64,000 nt of DNA from UBA668 sp038328705 (GTDB lineage Bacteria; Actinomycetota; Acidimicrobiia; Acidimicrobiales; Ilumatobacteraceae), in contig JBBQMG010000003.1 of assembly GCA_038328705.1 (NCBI GenBank), positions 1-64,000 of the forward strand, given 5' to 3'. Position 1 is the stretch's first letter. Each line of letters opens with the position of its first letter. Below are positions 29,222 to 37,334 of the stretch, piece after piece. A model generated the notes under the pieces. The model saw nothing but the letters and a program-made list of their open reading frames with translations, had not been told where the DNA came from and did not search any database. The position numbers were made by a program, and so were the translations under genes.

Positions 29222-30636
29222 CAGCCGGCCGCCAGAAACGACGGGTCGGCGGTGGGCCCGAGGTCGATGACCCTGTCAGGGAGGTGCGCGGTGAGTGGCA
29301 CCATTCCGTGCGGGGTCCACTCCACGGTGATGGGCACCGGCCTGCCCTCGCTACACGCCAACAAAGCACCGACGCCGGTAACTCCCTCCACGAGCGGTAG
29401 TGAGCCGCCATCATCGGTCAGTACCCAGCGCGCGCCCGCCCGGGCTGGCGCCGCCAACACGCACACCGGGTAGCGCTCGATCCACGGTTCCGCGGCGACG
29501 GCCGCGCCCACCTGCGCGCAGGCCTCAGCGATGGAACATCCGACGATGCCGGTCGCGGGGGCAGGGTCGCCGTGTCGACGGCCGACCAGCACCCGCAAGC
29601 CCAGTGCGCCTGGATAGCGGAACAGGTCGGCATGAACCTGTGTGCCCACCATCATCGACGCATCGAGGGTTTGCCCGTACGCTGCGAACGAGAGCATCAT
29701 CGCCCAGCGGCCTGATGTTTGGCCGCGCAACCACAGACGCCGCACCTCGATGCGGTCCTCGCGCACGTCGCTGCGCCCCATCACCGCCCAGTGGTCGGTG
29801 TCTGGGACGCCCGCCAACACGTCGGCCTGGCGCACCTGCCAACCAATTGCGGCCGCGACCGAATCTGCCAGCGGCGGCGGCAGCGACCCCATCTGGCGAC
29901 CTGCCGTAGCGAGCAGGTGAAGCGCCCCCAACTCGGACAGCACCTGCTGATGCCAATCCGGGTGGGCACCGACCACACCCGCAAGCCGTCGAACACGGTT
30001 GGCCAACCCGCCCACCTGCGCGTCGATGAGGCGCGCCGCCAGGTCGTCCCACGTGGAATAGCGGGCCAGCGCAGGGTCGGCCAACCCGGTCCGAACGCGG
30101 TCATCGAGCCAACGGTCGAGTTCTGCCAGGCCGGCAGCCATGCGAGCAACACGATTATCTCGACCGGCGTTGGGATCGCGGTCGGGGAAGATGGGCGGCG
30201 CAATCAGCCCCACATCGTCACCGTCGTCGGCCGACGGCACTGGCGCCGGCACAGCGACCACCTCGGGAACCTCCGCTGCCTGCTTTGCCGAATTCGCAAC
30301 CGCACTGGCCACCACTGCTGCGGCGAAGGCCGGAGCTTCACCCTCGGCCACCTGACCGCGGGCCCACAGCAACAATAATGCGAGCGCGTGCTTGCACGGC
30401 AAGACCCGGCTGGGGCAACTGCACCGCACGGCCACTGCGACATGGTCGATCGCGCACTCGTACGGCTCGGCGCGGCCACCTGTGCAGCGCCCCCAGACGG
30501 CACGCTCGTCGCAGCCGGCGCCCACCCACCGGCTGGGGACGGCCAACGGCTGCGCGGCCGTGAGCGACGACGGCTTGGGCGCGAGCGCGAACACCTGCTC
30601 CGCCTGCCACCGTGCTGCCGCAGCCACCTCACTCAT
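29221..30636 (-). CDS. SWIM zinc-finger protein
   Basis: A 471-residue protein with a SWIM zinc finger near the N-terminus: C72-S-C74, then C81-K-H83 (RCSCPSRVLPCKHALALLLL). SWIM fingers bind DNA or proteins. The remaining 370 residues are helical with an uncharacterised C-terminal domain. ATG 30636 starts MSEVAAAARWQAEQVFALAP, the typical beginning of this family; an open frame further upstream reads antisense to a hairpin region and is not family-like. It is the first gene of the seven-gene operon, divergent from the copper operon. Confidence 0.8.
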   Translation of the reverse strand: MSEVAAAARWQAEQVFALAPKPSSLTAAQPLAVPSRWVGAGCDERAVWGRCTGGRAEPYECAIDHVAVAVRCSCPSRVLPCKHALALLLLWARGQVAEGEAPAFAAAVVASAVANSAKQAAEVPEVVAVPAPVPSADDGDDVGLIAPPIFPDRDPNAGRDNRVARMAAGLAELDRWLDDRVRTGLADPALARYSTWDDLAARLIDAQVGGLANRVRRLAGVVGAHPDWHQQVLSELGALHLLATAGRQMGSLPPPLADSVAAAIGWQVRQADVLAGVPDTDHWAVMGRSDVREDRIEVRRLWLRGQTSGRWAMMLSFAAYGQTLDASMMVGTQVHADLFRYPGALGLRVLVGRRHGDPAPATGIVGCSIAEACAQVGAAVAAEPWIERYPVCVLAAPARAGARWVLTDDGGSLPLVEGVTGVGALLACSEGRPVPITVEWTPHGMVPLTAHLPDRVIDLGPTADPSFLAAG

Positions 30637-30680
30637 CACCGCCACGGTAGCCAGAGGGTGCGACACAGAAGTCCCGCCCG

Positions 30681-30737
30681 GCCCTTCAATGGAGGGTTCC
30701 GGCGACCTACGGCGGTGTTGGAGCCCTCCATTGGGGC
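30681..30737. promoter_or_regulatory. Inverted repeat in the divergent promoter region
   Basis: A perfect 10-bp inverted repeat (CAATGGAGGG at 30687-30696 and CCCTCCATTG at 30724-30733) is flanked by further GCCC/GGGC pairing and has a 27-nt centre. It lies in the 196-bp gap between the divergent SWIM operon and the PCuAC operon. It could be an operator for either operon or an RNA hairpin in a leader; no promoter hexamers are clear. Confidence 0.55.
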
Positions 30738-30832
30738 TCTGACCCGTGCGGATGTGACGAATCGCCCTAACCATTGGGCAACCGGTCCCCGCCGCCCGGG
30801 AACCTGGCAATGACACTGAACGACCTATTGGT

Positions 30833-31414
30833 ATGCGATTCATCTCCAGTTCAACCACTCGATCCACCCGTCAACTTGCAGGCGCTGCGTGCGCTGTCGG
30901 GTTGCTCACGCTGGCCCTTGGGTGCGGCGACGAGGAGAGCATCTCCGACACCACGGCGGCTGCCGCGACCGAGTCCACCACTGCAACCGACGAGATCACG
31001 CTGACGGGTCAGTGGGCGCGCACCAGCCCGATGATGGCCACCCTGGGCGCCGCGTACGTCACGATCACCAGCCCGATCGACGACAAGTTGCTCAGTGCCT
31101 CCGCCGACAGTTCCATCGCTGCCACCGTGGAGGTGCACGAGACGTACACGATCGAGCCAGGCTCCGACACGACAATGATGGGCTCCGACACGACAATGGT
31201 GGGGTCGGCAGACGGAGAAATGGGCATGCGTCCGGTTGAGTTCATTGTGCTGTCCGCCGGCACCGCCCTGGAGCTGAAGCCCGGTGGCTACCACATCATG
31301 TTGATCGACCTGGTCAAGCCGCTGGAGGTGGGCACCACTGTGCAGCTCACCCTCACCTTCGAAAAGGCTGGCGCAGTCACCATTGACGTGCCAGTTCTCA
31401 ACGAAGCGCCGTAG
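30833..31414 (+). CDS. PCuAC-type periplasmic copper chaperone lipoprotein
   Basis: A 193-residue exported protein: signal with lipobox-like LTLALGC (Cys about 31), a Thr/Ala-rich linker (about 35-55), then a PCuAC domain. Copper ligands are visible as the His in VEVHET, the Met cluster in GEMGMRP and HxM in GGYHIML. An insert with two MGSDTTM-like copies sits between the first His and the Met, adding extra Met residues. PCuAC delivers Cu(I) to SCO1 and the CuA site of cytochrome oxidase. It leads an operon with TlpA-like, SCO1 and cupredoxin-like genes, all predicted envelope proteins. Confidence 0.85.
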   Translation: MRFISSSTTRSTRQLAGAACAVGLLTLALGCGDEESISDTTAAAATESTTATDEITLTGQWARTSPMMATLGAAYVTITSPIDDKLLSASADSSIAATVEVHETYTIEPGSDTTMMGSDTTMVGSADGEMGMRPVEFIVLSAGTALELKPGGYHIMLIDLVKPLEVGTTVQLTLTFEKAGAVTIDVPVLNEAP

Positions 31415-31416
31415 CC

Positions 31417-31935
31417 GTGAGGCCGTCGCGCCCGGTTGCTCGCCTCGCCACCGGCGTGGCTATTGGGCTCTTGCTGGTGAGCGCCTGTTCGCACTCGCAG
31501 AACGCCTCCGTCGCCGACGTTCCATTCACAGGAGCCGACGGTTCGGTGACGTCGGTAGCTGACTTCGCTGGGAGACCGTTGGTCCTCAATATGTGGGCCA
31601 CATACTGCGTCCCATGCGCGAAGGAGATGCCAGCGCTCGACGAGATCGCCACCGAGTTCGCCGACGAGGTGAACGTCATTGGCGTCAACGTGTTCGACAC
31701 ACCGCAAAAAGCGGCGGCGTTCGCACGCGAACTCGGTGTCGGCTACTCCCAGTTCAGCGACCCCGATGGCGCACTCTCCACGGCACTCGCTGTCACTGGC
31801 CTGCCTGCCACCGCCTTCTTCGATGCCAACGGCACGCTGCTCGATGTGCACCAGGGTGCATACACCGCCGCAGAACTACGCGACGCGATCACAACCCACC
31901 GACTCACCGGCTCCGAAGGGACCGAAACCTCATGA
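31417..31935 (+). CDS. TlpA-like thioredoxin-fold lipoprotein
   Basis: A 172-residue protein: an N-terminal signal ending in LLLVSAC (lipobox), then a thioredoxin/TlpA domain with the redox motif WATYCVPC and a cis-Pro region in GLPATAFFDANG. It would reduce or exchange disulfides outside the membrane, for example keeping SCO1 or CuA cysteines reduced. It starts with GTG, 2 nt after the PCuAC stop, and overlaps the SCO1 gene by 4 nt. Confidence 0.87.
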   Translation: MRPSRPVARLATGVAIGLLLVSACSHSQNASVADVPFTGADGSVTSVADFAGRPLVLNMWATYCVPCAKEMPALDEIATEFADEVNVIGVNVFDTPQKAAAFARELGVGYSQFSDPDGALSTALAVTGLPATAFFDANGTLLDVHQGAYTAAELRDAITTHRLTGSEGTETS

Positions 31936-32540
31936 TCACTTTCCACCGAATGGCACTCCTCAGCATTGGCACGTTGCTTCTCGCAGCGTGCGGGGACGAG
32001 GCTTCTCCGAAGGTGCTGAGCGGATACGAACTCGACCCGGCCCCCGTCGTCGGTTCTGTAAGTCTTCCAGACACGACCAACGGCGATGCCGACTTTGCCA
32101 TGCAAGCCGAGGACGGGCGACTGCTGATCGTGTACTTCGGGTATACGCAATGCCCCGACGTGTGCCCCACCACGTTGGCCGAGGTGAAGAAGGCATTGAA
32201 GGAGATGGGGAGCGGGGCAGACCGGGTGGATGTGGCGATGGCCACCATCGACCCGAACCGCGACGCCGACGACATCATCAGTGGATACGTGCAGAGCTTC
32301 ATCCCTGGCGCACACGCACTCCGCACGGAAGATCCAGACGAGCTGAGGGCTGCCGCGGATGCGTTCGGCGTCAGCTACTCGGTCACCCCGACCGCAGACG
32401 GCAAATTCGAAGTGACCCATAGCGCCGCAATGTACGTGGTCGACTCCACCGGCACTGTGGTGGTCACCTGGCCCTTCGGGATCAACGCCGAGGCAATCGC
32501 AACGGATCTCGAGATCCTCCTCGATCGCAGCCCGTCATGA
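31932..32540 (+). CDS. SCO1/SenC copper chaperone
   Basis: A 202-residue SCO1/SenC/PrrC protein: signal with lipobox LLLAAC, the copper motif CPDVCP in YFGYTQCPDVCPTTL, and the distal copper-ligand His in FEVTHSAAMYVVD. It helps assemble the CuA centre of cytochrome c oxidase. The ATG overlaps the preceding stop as ATGA, and its own stop overlaps the next start by 4 nt, so the four copper-related genes are translationally coupled. Confidence 0.92.
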   Translation: MITFHRMALLSIGTLLLAACGDEASPKVLSGYELDPAPVVGSVSLPDTTNGDADFAMQAEDGRLLIVYFGYTQCPDVCPTTLAEVKKALKEMGSGADRVDVAMATIDPNRDADDIISGYVQSFIPGAHALRTEDPDELRAAADAFGVSYSVTPTADGKFEVTHSAAMYVVDSTGTVVVTWPFGINAEAIATDLEILLDRSPS

Positions 32541-32920
32541 GACGCCGGCAGTTCTTCGCTTCGCTCGCGGGCGCGCTCGCCATGCTGACAATTGCAAGCT
32601 GCGGTGCCGAACGGACGAATGCTGTCGAGACCCGGCCACTGGGGGCCGACGAGCGAGTCACGTATGAATACATCGTGCCGCTGGGCACGGGTGACCGTCT
32701 CGACAGCGGCGAAAGGATCGAGCTGATGCCACAACGACTCACGGTCAAGGTCGGCGAATCCATGCGAATAGTCAACGATGACGTGCGGGGCTACATGATC
32801 GGACCGTTCAATGTCGCCGCCGGTCAGCGCCTGGCGATGCGCTTCACCCACCCGGGCACGTTGCAGGGCGAATGCCTGGTCAACCCTGGCGGCGAGTTCT
32901 TGATCGAGGTGGTCAAGTGA
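32537..32920 (+). CDS. Cupredoxin-like lipoprotein
   Basis: A 127-residue exported protein: RRRQFFASLAGALAMLTIASC has a twin-Arg start and a lipobox. The body (QRLTVKVGESMRIVNDD ... FNVAAGQRLAMRFTHPG ... GECLVNPGGEFLIEVV) has the strand pattern of a small cupredoxin. Candidate ligands are the His in FTHPG and the Cys in ECLVNPGGEF; the usual C-x-x-H-x-x-M end is not present, so copper binding is uncertain. It is the last gene of the copper-delivery operon. Confidence 0.55.
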   Translation: MRRRQFFASLAGALAMLTIASCGAERTNAVETRPLGADERVTYEYIVPLGTGDRLDSGERIELMPQRLTVKVGESMRIVNDDVRGYMIGPFNVAAGQRLAMRFTHPGTLQGECLVNPGGEFLIEVVK

Positions 32921-32971
32921 ATCGCAGCGAGGCCGTGTACACGGGCGGTCTGGTCCCGGTACCCTCCGGTC

Positions 32972-34384
32972 ATGGCCTGGGGCAACGATTCAGCTGATCC
33001 ACGACTGCACGGCACCAACATTGCCGACAGCGTCATCGACACCATCGGCAACACGCCACTGGTGCGCTTGAAGCGCATCAGCGAGATCCACGGCATCACC
33101 TGCGTGTTGGCGATGAAGATGGAGACCACCAACCCGGGCGGATCTGCGAAAGACCGTCCGGCGCTTGAAATGATCCTCGCCGCCGAGCAATCCGGCGAGC
33201 TGCAGCCGGGTGGCACCATCGTGGAGCCGACCAGTGGCAACACCGGTGTGGGGCTGGCAATCGTGGCAGCCCAGCGCGGCTACAAGTGCGTGTTCGTGAT
33301 GACCGACAAGGTCGCACCGGAGAAGGTCAGCCTGCTGCGCGCCTACGGCGCCGAGGTCGTGGTCTGCCCGGTCGCGGTGCCACCGGAAGACCCCACCAGC
33401 TACTACAAGGTTGCCGAGCGGCTCACCGTCGAACGCAATGCGTTTCGCCCCAACCAGTACGCCAACCCCAACAACCCGCTGGCGCACGAGAAGACCACCG
33501 GGCCCGAGCTGTGGGCGCAGACGGGTGGGCGCATCACCCACTTCGTCGCAGGAGCGGGCACCTGCGGCACCATCAGCGGTACGGCCCGCTACCTGAAGGC
33601 GCTGAACCCCGCGATCAAGATCGTTGCCGGCGACCCGGACGCCTCCGTGTTCAGCGGCGGCTCAGGTCGACCATACCTGGTCGAGGGTGTCGGCGAGGAC
33701 TTCTATCCCGCCGCGTGGGCGCCCGAGCTCTACGACGAAGTGATCCCGATCACCGATGAGGAGAGCTTCCTCACTGCCCGCCAAGTCAGTCGCGAGGAAG
33801 GCATTCTCATCGGCGGCTCCGGTGGGATGGCGGTGGCAACTGCCATCCGCGTCGCGAAGGCTGCAGGTCCGGACGACATCGTCGTCGTCCTCAACCCCGA
33901 CAGTGGCCGCGGGTATCTGTCGCGCGTGTTCGACGACCAGTGGATGGCCAACTTCGGTTTCTTGCGCGAGTGCGACGAGTGCATCGCTGCCGTGTTGGAC
34001 GCCCGCGGAGACACGCCGTCGCTGCTCTACGTCAATCCGACGACGAGCGTGCGCGACACCATCGAGTTGATGCGCGCGAACGGCATCAGCCAGCTACCGG
34101 TGTGCAAGAACACTCCCCCGTTCGCTGCCGCTGAGGTGGCAGGTGCCGTTGATGAGCTCGCTCTCATGGAAGCCGTCTTCCACGATGCCACCGTGCTGGA
34201 CTCGGCGGTCGAAGACATCATGGGGTCGAAGCTGCCCACCATCGGCGCCGGCCAGAAGGTGGAGCTGGCGGTGGCGATGTTGGATGTCTCGCCGGCGTTG
34301 CTGGTGTTGTCGGGTGGCCGCCCGCTGAGCGTGCTCACCCGATCCGATCTTCTGAGCTACTTCGAGGTGTTGAGCAATGGGTGA
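32972..34384 (+). CDS. cbs: Cystathionine beta-synthase
   Basis: A 470-residue PLP enzyme of the cysteine synthase/CBS family. The Schiff-base Lys is K60 (TNPGGSAKDRPAL), followed by the phosphate-binding region EPTSGNTGVG and GAGTCGTISGTA. The C-terminal 120 residues carry a pair of CBS domains (TTSVRDTIELMRANGISQLPV). It condenses serine or O-acetylserine with homocysteine. It overlaps the next gene by 8 nt, giving a reverse-transsulfuration pair. Confidence 0.92.
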   Translation: MAWGNDSADPRLHGTNIADSVIDTIGNTPLVRLKRISEIHGITCVLAMKMETTNPGGSAKDRPALEMILAAEQSGELQPGGTIVEPTSGNTGVGLAIVAAQRGYKCVFVMTDKVAPEKVSLLRAYGAEVVVCPVAVPPEDPTSYYKVAERLTVERNAFRPNQYANPNNPLAHEKTTGPELWAQTGGRITHFVAGAGTCGTISGTARYLKALNPAIKIVAGDPDASVFSGGSGRPYLVEGVGEDFYPAAWAPELYDEVIPITDEESFLTARQVSREEGILIGGSGGMAVATAIRVAKAAGPDDIVVVLNPDSGRGYLSRVFDDQWMANFGFLRECDECIAAVLDARGDTPSLLYVNPTTSVRDTIELMRANGISQLPVCKNTPPFAAAEVAGAVDELALMEAVFHDATVLDSAVEDIMGSKLPTIGAGQKVELAVAMLDVSPALLVLSGGRPLSVLTRSDLLSYFEVLSNG

Positions 34385-35531
34385 GTTCGAGCAGCAATCC
34401 ACATGGGGCTTCGAGACGGCGGCCGTTCATGCCGGCCAGGACCCCGACCCGGTGACCGGTGCGGTCGTGACGCCGATCAGCCTCAGTACCACGTTCCAGC
34501 AGGCGCAGGTCGGCCAGCACCGTGGCTACGAGTACAGCCGCAGCGGCAATCCCACGCGCACCGCGTACGAAACGCAAGTGGCGGCGCTCGAAGGCGCCGC
34601 ACACGGTCTTGCATTCGCCAGTGGTCTGGCGGCCGAGGACAACGTCCTGCGCCTGCTTGCTAGCGGCGAGCGCGTGCTGTTGGGCAACGATGCGTACGGT
34701 GGCACGTACCGCCTGATCAGCAAGGTGCACACCCAGCTGCCGTGGACTGCGGTCGACTTGCTCGACGTCGACGGTCTCGCAGCCGCGTGGCCGGCCGACA
34801 CGAAGTTGATCTGGCTCGAGACCCCCACCAACCCGATGTTGCGCTGCTTCGACATCGAGGCCATCGCCGCGCTCGCCCACTCGCGAGGAGCGATGGTGGT
34901 GGTCGACAACACGTTCGCCACGCCCTACCTGCAGCAGCCGTTGGCGTTGGGTGCCGACGTGGTGGTGCATTCAGCGACCAAGTACCTCGGTGGCCACAGC
35001 GACGTTGTTGGCGGCTTCCTGGCGCTCGACGACGAGGAGCTGACCCAGCGGCTGCGGTACACGCAGAATGCGGCTGGCGCGGTGCCTGCGCCGTTCGACT
35101 GCTACATGGCGTTGCGCGGGGTCAAGACACTGGCAATCCGGATGGAGCGCCACTGCTCGAACGCACGCGCCGTGGTGGATCTACTGATCGGCCATCCGGC
35201 CGTCGAGCATGTGCTCTACCCGCAGCTCCCCGACCACCCGGGCCATGCCGCGGCCGCAAAGCAGATGCGCGACTTCGGTGGCATGGTCAGCTTCACGTTG
35301 CGCGCCGGGCAGGAAGCGGCGCTGCGAGTGGCCGCGGCCACCGAGTTGTTCACGCTGGGCGAAAGCCTCGGCGCGGTCGAGAGCCTCATCGAACACCCCG
35401 GCCAGATGACCCATGCCTCCGCCGCCGGCTCGCCGCTGGAGGTACCCGACAACCTGTTGCGCCTGTCCGTCGGCATCGAAACCGCCGCCGACCTCATCGC
35501 CGACCTGGAACAAGCCCTCACCCACGCGTGA
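34377..35531 (+). CDS. Cystathionine gamma-synthase/lyase
   Basis: A 384-residue Cys/Met-metabolism PLP enzyme. The PLP Lys is K202 (HSATKYLGGHSDVVGG), with YEYSRSGNPTR near the N-terminus and a SLGAVESLIEHPGQMTHAS C-terminal segment. Gamma-synthase and gamma-lyase cannot be separated safely by eye; next to CBS a gamma-lyase role in the methionine-to-cysteine direction is plausible. Its start lies inside the end of cbs (8-nt overlap). Confidence 0.9.
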   Translation: MGEFEQQSTWGFETAAVHAGQDPDPVTGAVVTPISLSTTFQQAQVGQHRGYEYSRSGNPTRTAYETQVAALEGAAHGLAFASGLAAEDNVLRLLASGERVLLGNDAYGGTYRLISKVHTQLPWTAVDLLDVDGLAAAWPADTKLIWLETPTNPMLRCFDIEAIAALAHSRGAMVVVDNTFATPYLQQPLALGADVVVHSATKYLGGHSDVVGGFLALDDEELTQRLRYTQNAAGAVPAPFDCYMALRGVKTLAIRMERHCSNARAVVDLLIGHPAVEHVLYPQLPDHPGHAAAAKQMRDFGGMVSFTLRAGQEAALRVAAATELFTLGESLGAVESLIEHPGQMTHASAAGSPLEVPDNLLRLSVGIETAADLIADLEQALTHA

Positions 35532-35554
35532 GAAGTAGTTCGGGAACGAACTTT

Positions 35555-35590
35555 GAATTCGATGTTCGCTACGTAGCGACCATTGAATTC
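35555..35590. terminator. Imperfect palindrome between convergent genes
   Basis: Arms of 18 bp centred at 35572/35573, with a perfect core TCGCTACGTAGCGA, two mismatches, and GAATTC at both ends. It lies between the convergent CGS/CGL and rnhB genes and probably terminates both. No strong U-tract. Confidence 0.6.
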
Positions 35591-35611
35591 ACGATTCCGC
35601 ACGATCGAGCG

Positions 35612-36295
35612 TCAGAAGAGCGATGTTTGATTGGTGCGAAGGTCGAAGGGAACGACCCTCGGCACGCCGGGCCACGGCACGTAGTGATCCATGAACACCC
35701 AACTGCGGCGGTGAATGGCTGACGGACCGTAGCCCTGCAGCGCCGCCTTGTGCAGCGGGCACGGATAGCCCTTGTTGGTCTCGAAGCTCCACTGCGGATA
35801 GTGCTGCGCAGCCTCGCGCATGATGCGGTCGCGGGTCACCTTCGCCAAGATGCTGGCCGCCGCCACCGACAGGCAAATGCGGTCGGCCTTCACCCGCATC
35901 TCCACATAGGGCACGTGCGGCGACACGAAGTTCCACTTACCATCCACCACCGCCGCGTCGGGCGGCACACTCAGCGTCTCGAGCGCGCGTCGGGTGGCCA
36001 GCCGTTGCGCGGCTGCCATGCCCAACTCGTCGCACTCTTCCTGGCTGGCCCCGCCAACGGCCCACGCATCGCACCAGTCCGCGATGCGGTCGAAGAGGAA
36101 CTCGCGATTGTTCTCCGTCAGCATCTTCGAATCGCGCACGCCATTGACACGTTTGTCGCGCGGCAAGATCGCTGCCCCGACCATCAAGGGGCCGGCCCAT
36201 GCGCCGCGGCCCACTTCGTCGATACCGACGATGACGTCATGCCCGGCCGCCCACAGCTCCTTCTCCATCTGGCGAGTGGGAGCGCGACCGGCCAT
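35612..36295 (-). CDS. rnhB: Ribonuclease HII
   Basis: A 227-residue RNase HII, which removes ribonucleotides and RNA primers from DNA duplexes. Active-site acids: D26-E27 in VIVGIDEVGRGAWAGPL, the Asp in AAVVDGKWNF and the one in ILAKVTRDRIM. ATG 36295 is chosen because it overlaps the selD stop (TGATG); an in-frame extension upstream is antisense to no gene but overlaps selD and lacks family similarity. It is coupled to selD, an unusual partner. Confidence 0.92.
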   Translation of the reverse strand: MAGRAPTRQMEKELWAAGHDVIVGIDEVGRGAWAGPLMVGAAILPRDKRVNGVRDSKMLTENNREFLFDRIADWCDAWAVGGASQEECDELGMAAAQRLATRRALETLSVPPDAAVVDGKWNFVSPHVPYVEMRVKADRICLSVAAASILAKVTRDRIMREAAQHYPQWSFETNKGYPCPLHKAALQGYGPSAIHRRSWVFMDHYVPWPGVPRVVPFDLRTNQTSLF

Positions 36296-37311
36296 CAGAT
36301 CAAGACGATGGCAGCTGGGCCGGCGGCGACCTCGCCGACGCGCCACCAACCTTCGCTCATTGACGCCACGGCCGACGGATGAACTGCCGCCAGTAGACCG
36401 CCAGAAGTTTGTGGGTCCATGCACAGCGCCTCGCCGGCACCACTGGCCGTGCTGCGCACATGGTCGGCGACGTACTCACGATTGCGCGGGTCGCCACCCG
36501 TGCGCACTCCGCGCTCGGCGGCCTCACGCGCACCCGGGTAGGCCACGATGCCATCGGTGTCGACGATCACTTTCACGCCACTGCGCTCGGCCATCTCCCA
36601 GCCGTGACCGGCGAGGCCGTAGCCAGTCACGTCGGTGACAGCGTGCACGGCCGCACCCAACGCCTGCAGCTCCTCCGACGCTGCCCGATTCAGACGGCGC
36701 ATCCCCGCGATTGCAGCAGCCTTGTCCGACGCCGAACCGCCGGCGAGCGCAAGAGCGGTACCGATGGGCTTGCTGAGCACCAAGACATCGCCGGGTTGCG
36801 CGCCACCCTTGCGGAACACACGGTCGGGGTGCACGACACCCTGTACTGCGAGCCCAAAGATCGGCTCCGGGTTACGAATGGTGTGGCCGCCGGCAATGGT
36901 GCCGCCGGCTTCGGCGACAACCGCTGCAGCCGCATCGAAGATGGCAACGATGGCCTCGCGCGGAAAGTGCTCCGGGAAGGCGGCGATGTTGACCGCGATG
37001 ACCACGCGACCACCCATCGCGAACACATCACTGCAGGCGTTGGCCGCGGCAATGGCACCGAAGTCGGCAGGATGGTCGACCAGCGGCGGGAAGAAGTCGG
37101 TGGTGCTGACCAGGGCAACGTCGGGTGCCACCTGATAGATCGCCGCATCATCGAACGGCGCAAGGCCCACCAGTAGCGAGGGGTCGGCACCGGAAGGCAT
37201 GTCGCGGACCAGGTCGGTGAGCAGCGATGCCCCCCACTTGGCAGCGCAACCGCCGCACGACGTCCACTCGGTCAGTTTCAGATCGGAGAAATCGTGCTCT
37301 AGGGTCGACAC
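36295..37311 (-). CDS. selD: Selenophosphate synthetase (selenide, water dikinase)
   Basis: A 338-residue SelD (PurM/AIR-synthase fold) that makes selenophosphate from selenide and ATP. The catalytic Cys/Lys are C22 and K25 in TSCGGCAAKWG; no in-frame UGA is used. Other family motifs are STTDFFPPLVDHPADFG, GGHTIRNPEP, TDVTGYGLAGHG and DPQTSGGLL. It starts with GTG. No selA, selB, selU or tRNA-Sec was seen in the window. With the Se-type XDH and SsnA-like genes here, supply of Se to molybdenum cofactor is a plausible use. Its stop overlaps rnhB by 1 nt. Confidence 0.93.
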   Translation of the reverse strand: MSTLEHDFSDLKLTEWTSCGGCAAKWGASLLTDLVRDMPSGADPSLLVGLAPFDDAAIYQVAPDVALVSTTDFFPPLVDHPADFGAIAAANACSDVFAMGGRVVIAVNIAAFPEHFPREAIVAIFDAAAAVVAEAGGTIAGGHTIRNPEPIFGLAVQGVVHPDRVFRKGGAQPGDVLVLSKPIGTALALAGGSASDKAAAIAGMRRLNRAASEELQALGAAVHAVTDVTGYGLAGHGWEMAERSGVKVIVDTDGIVAYPGAREAAERGVRTGGDPRNREYVADHVRSTASGAGEALCMDPQTSGGLLAAVHPSAVASMSEGWWRVGEVAAGPAAIVLI

Positions 37312-37334
37312 GCCGCCAGCCTACGGTGTGGCCC

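Noticed and set aside
36295..37311. Possible selenocysteine in SelD
   Set aside because: The catalytic position is a Cys codon (C22), and no in-frame UGA is present.
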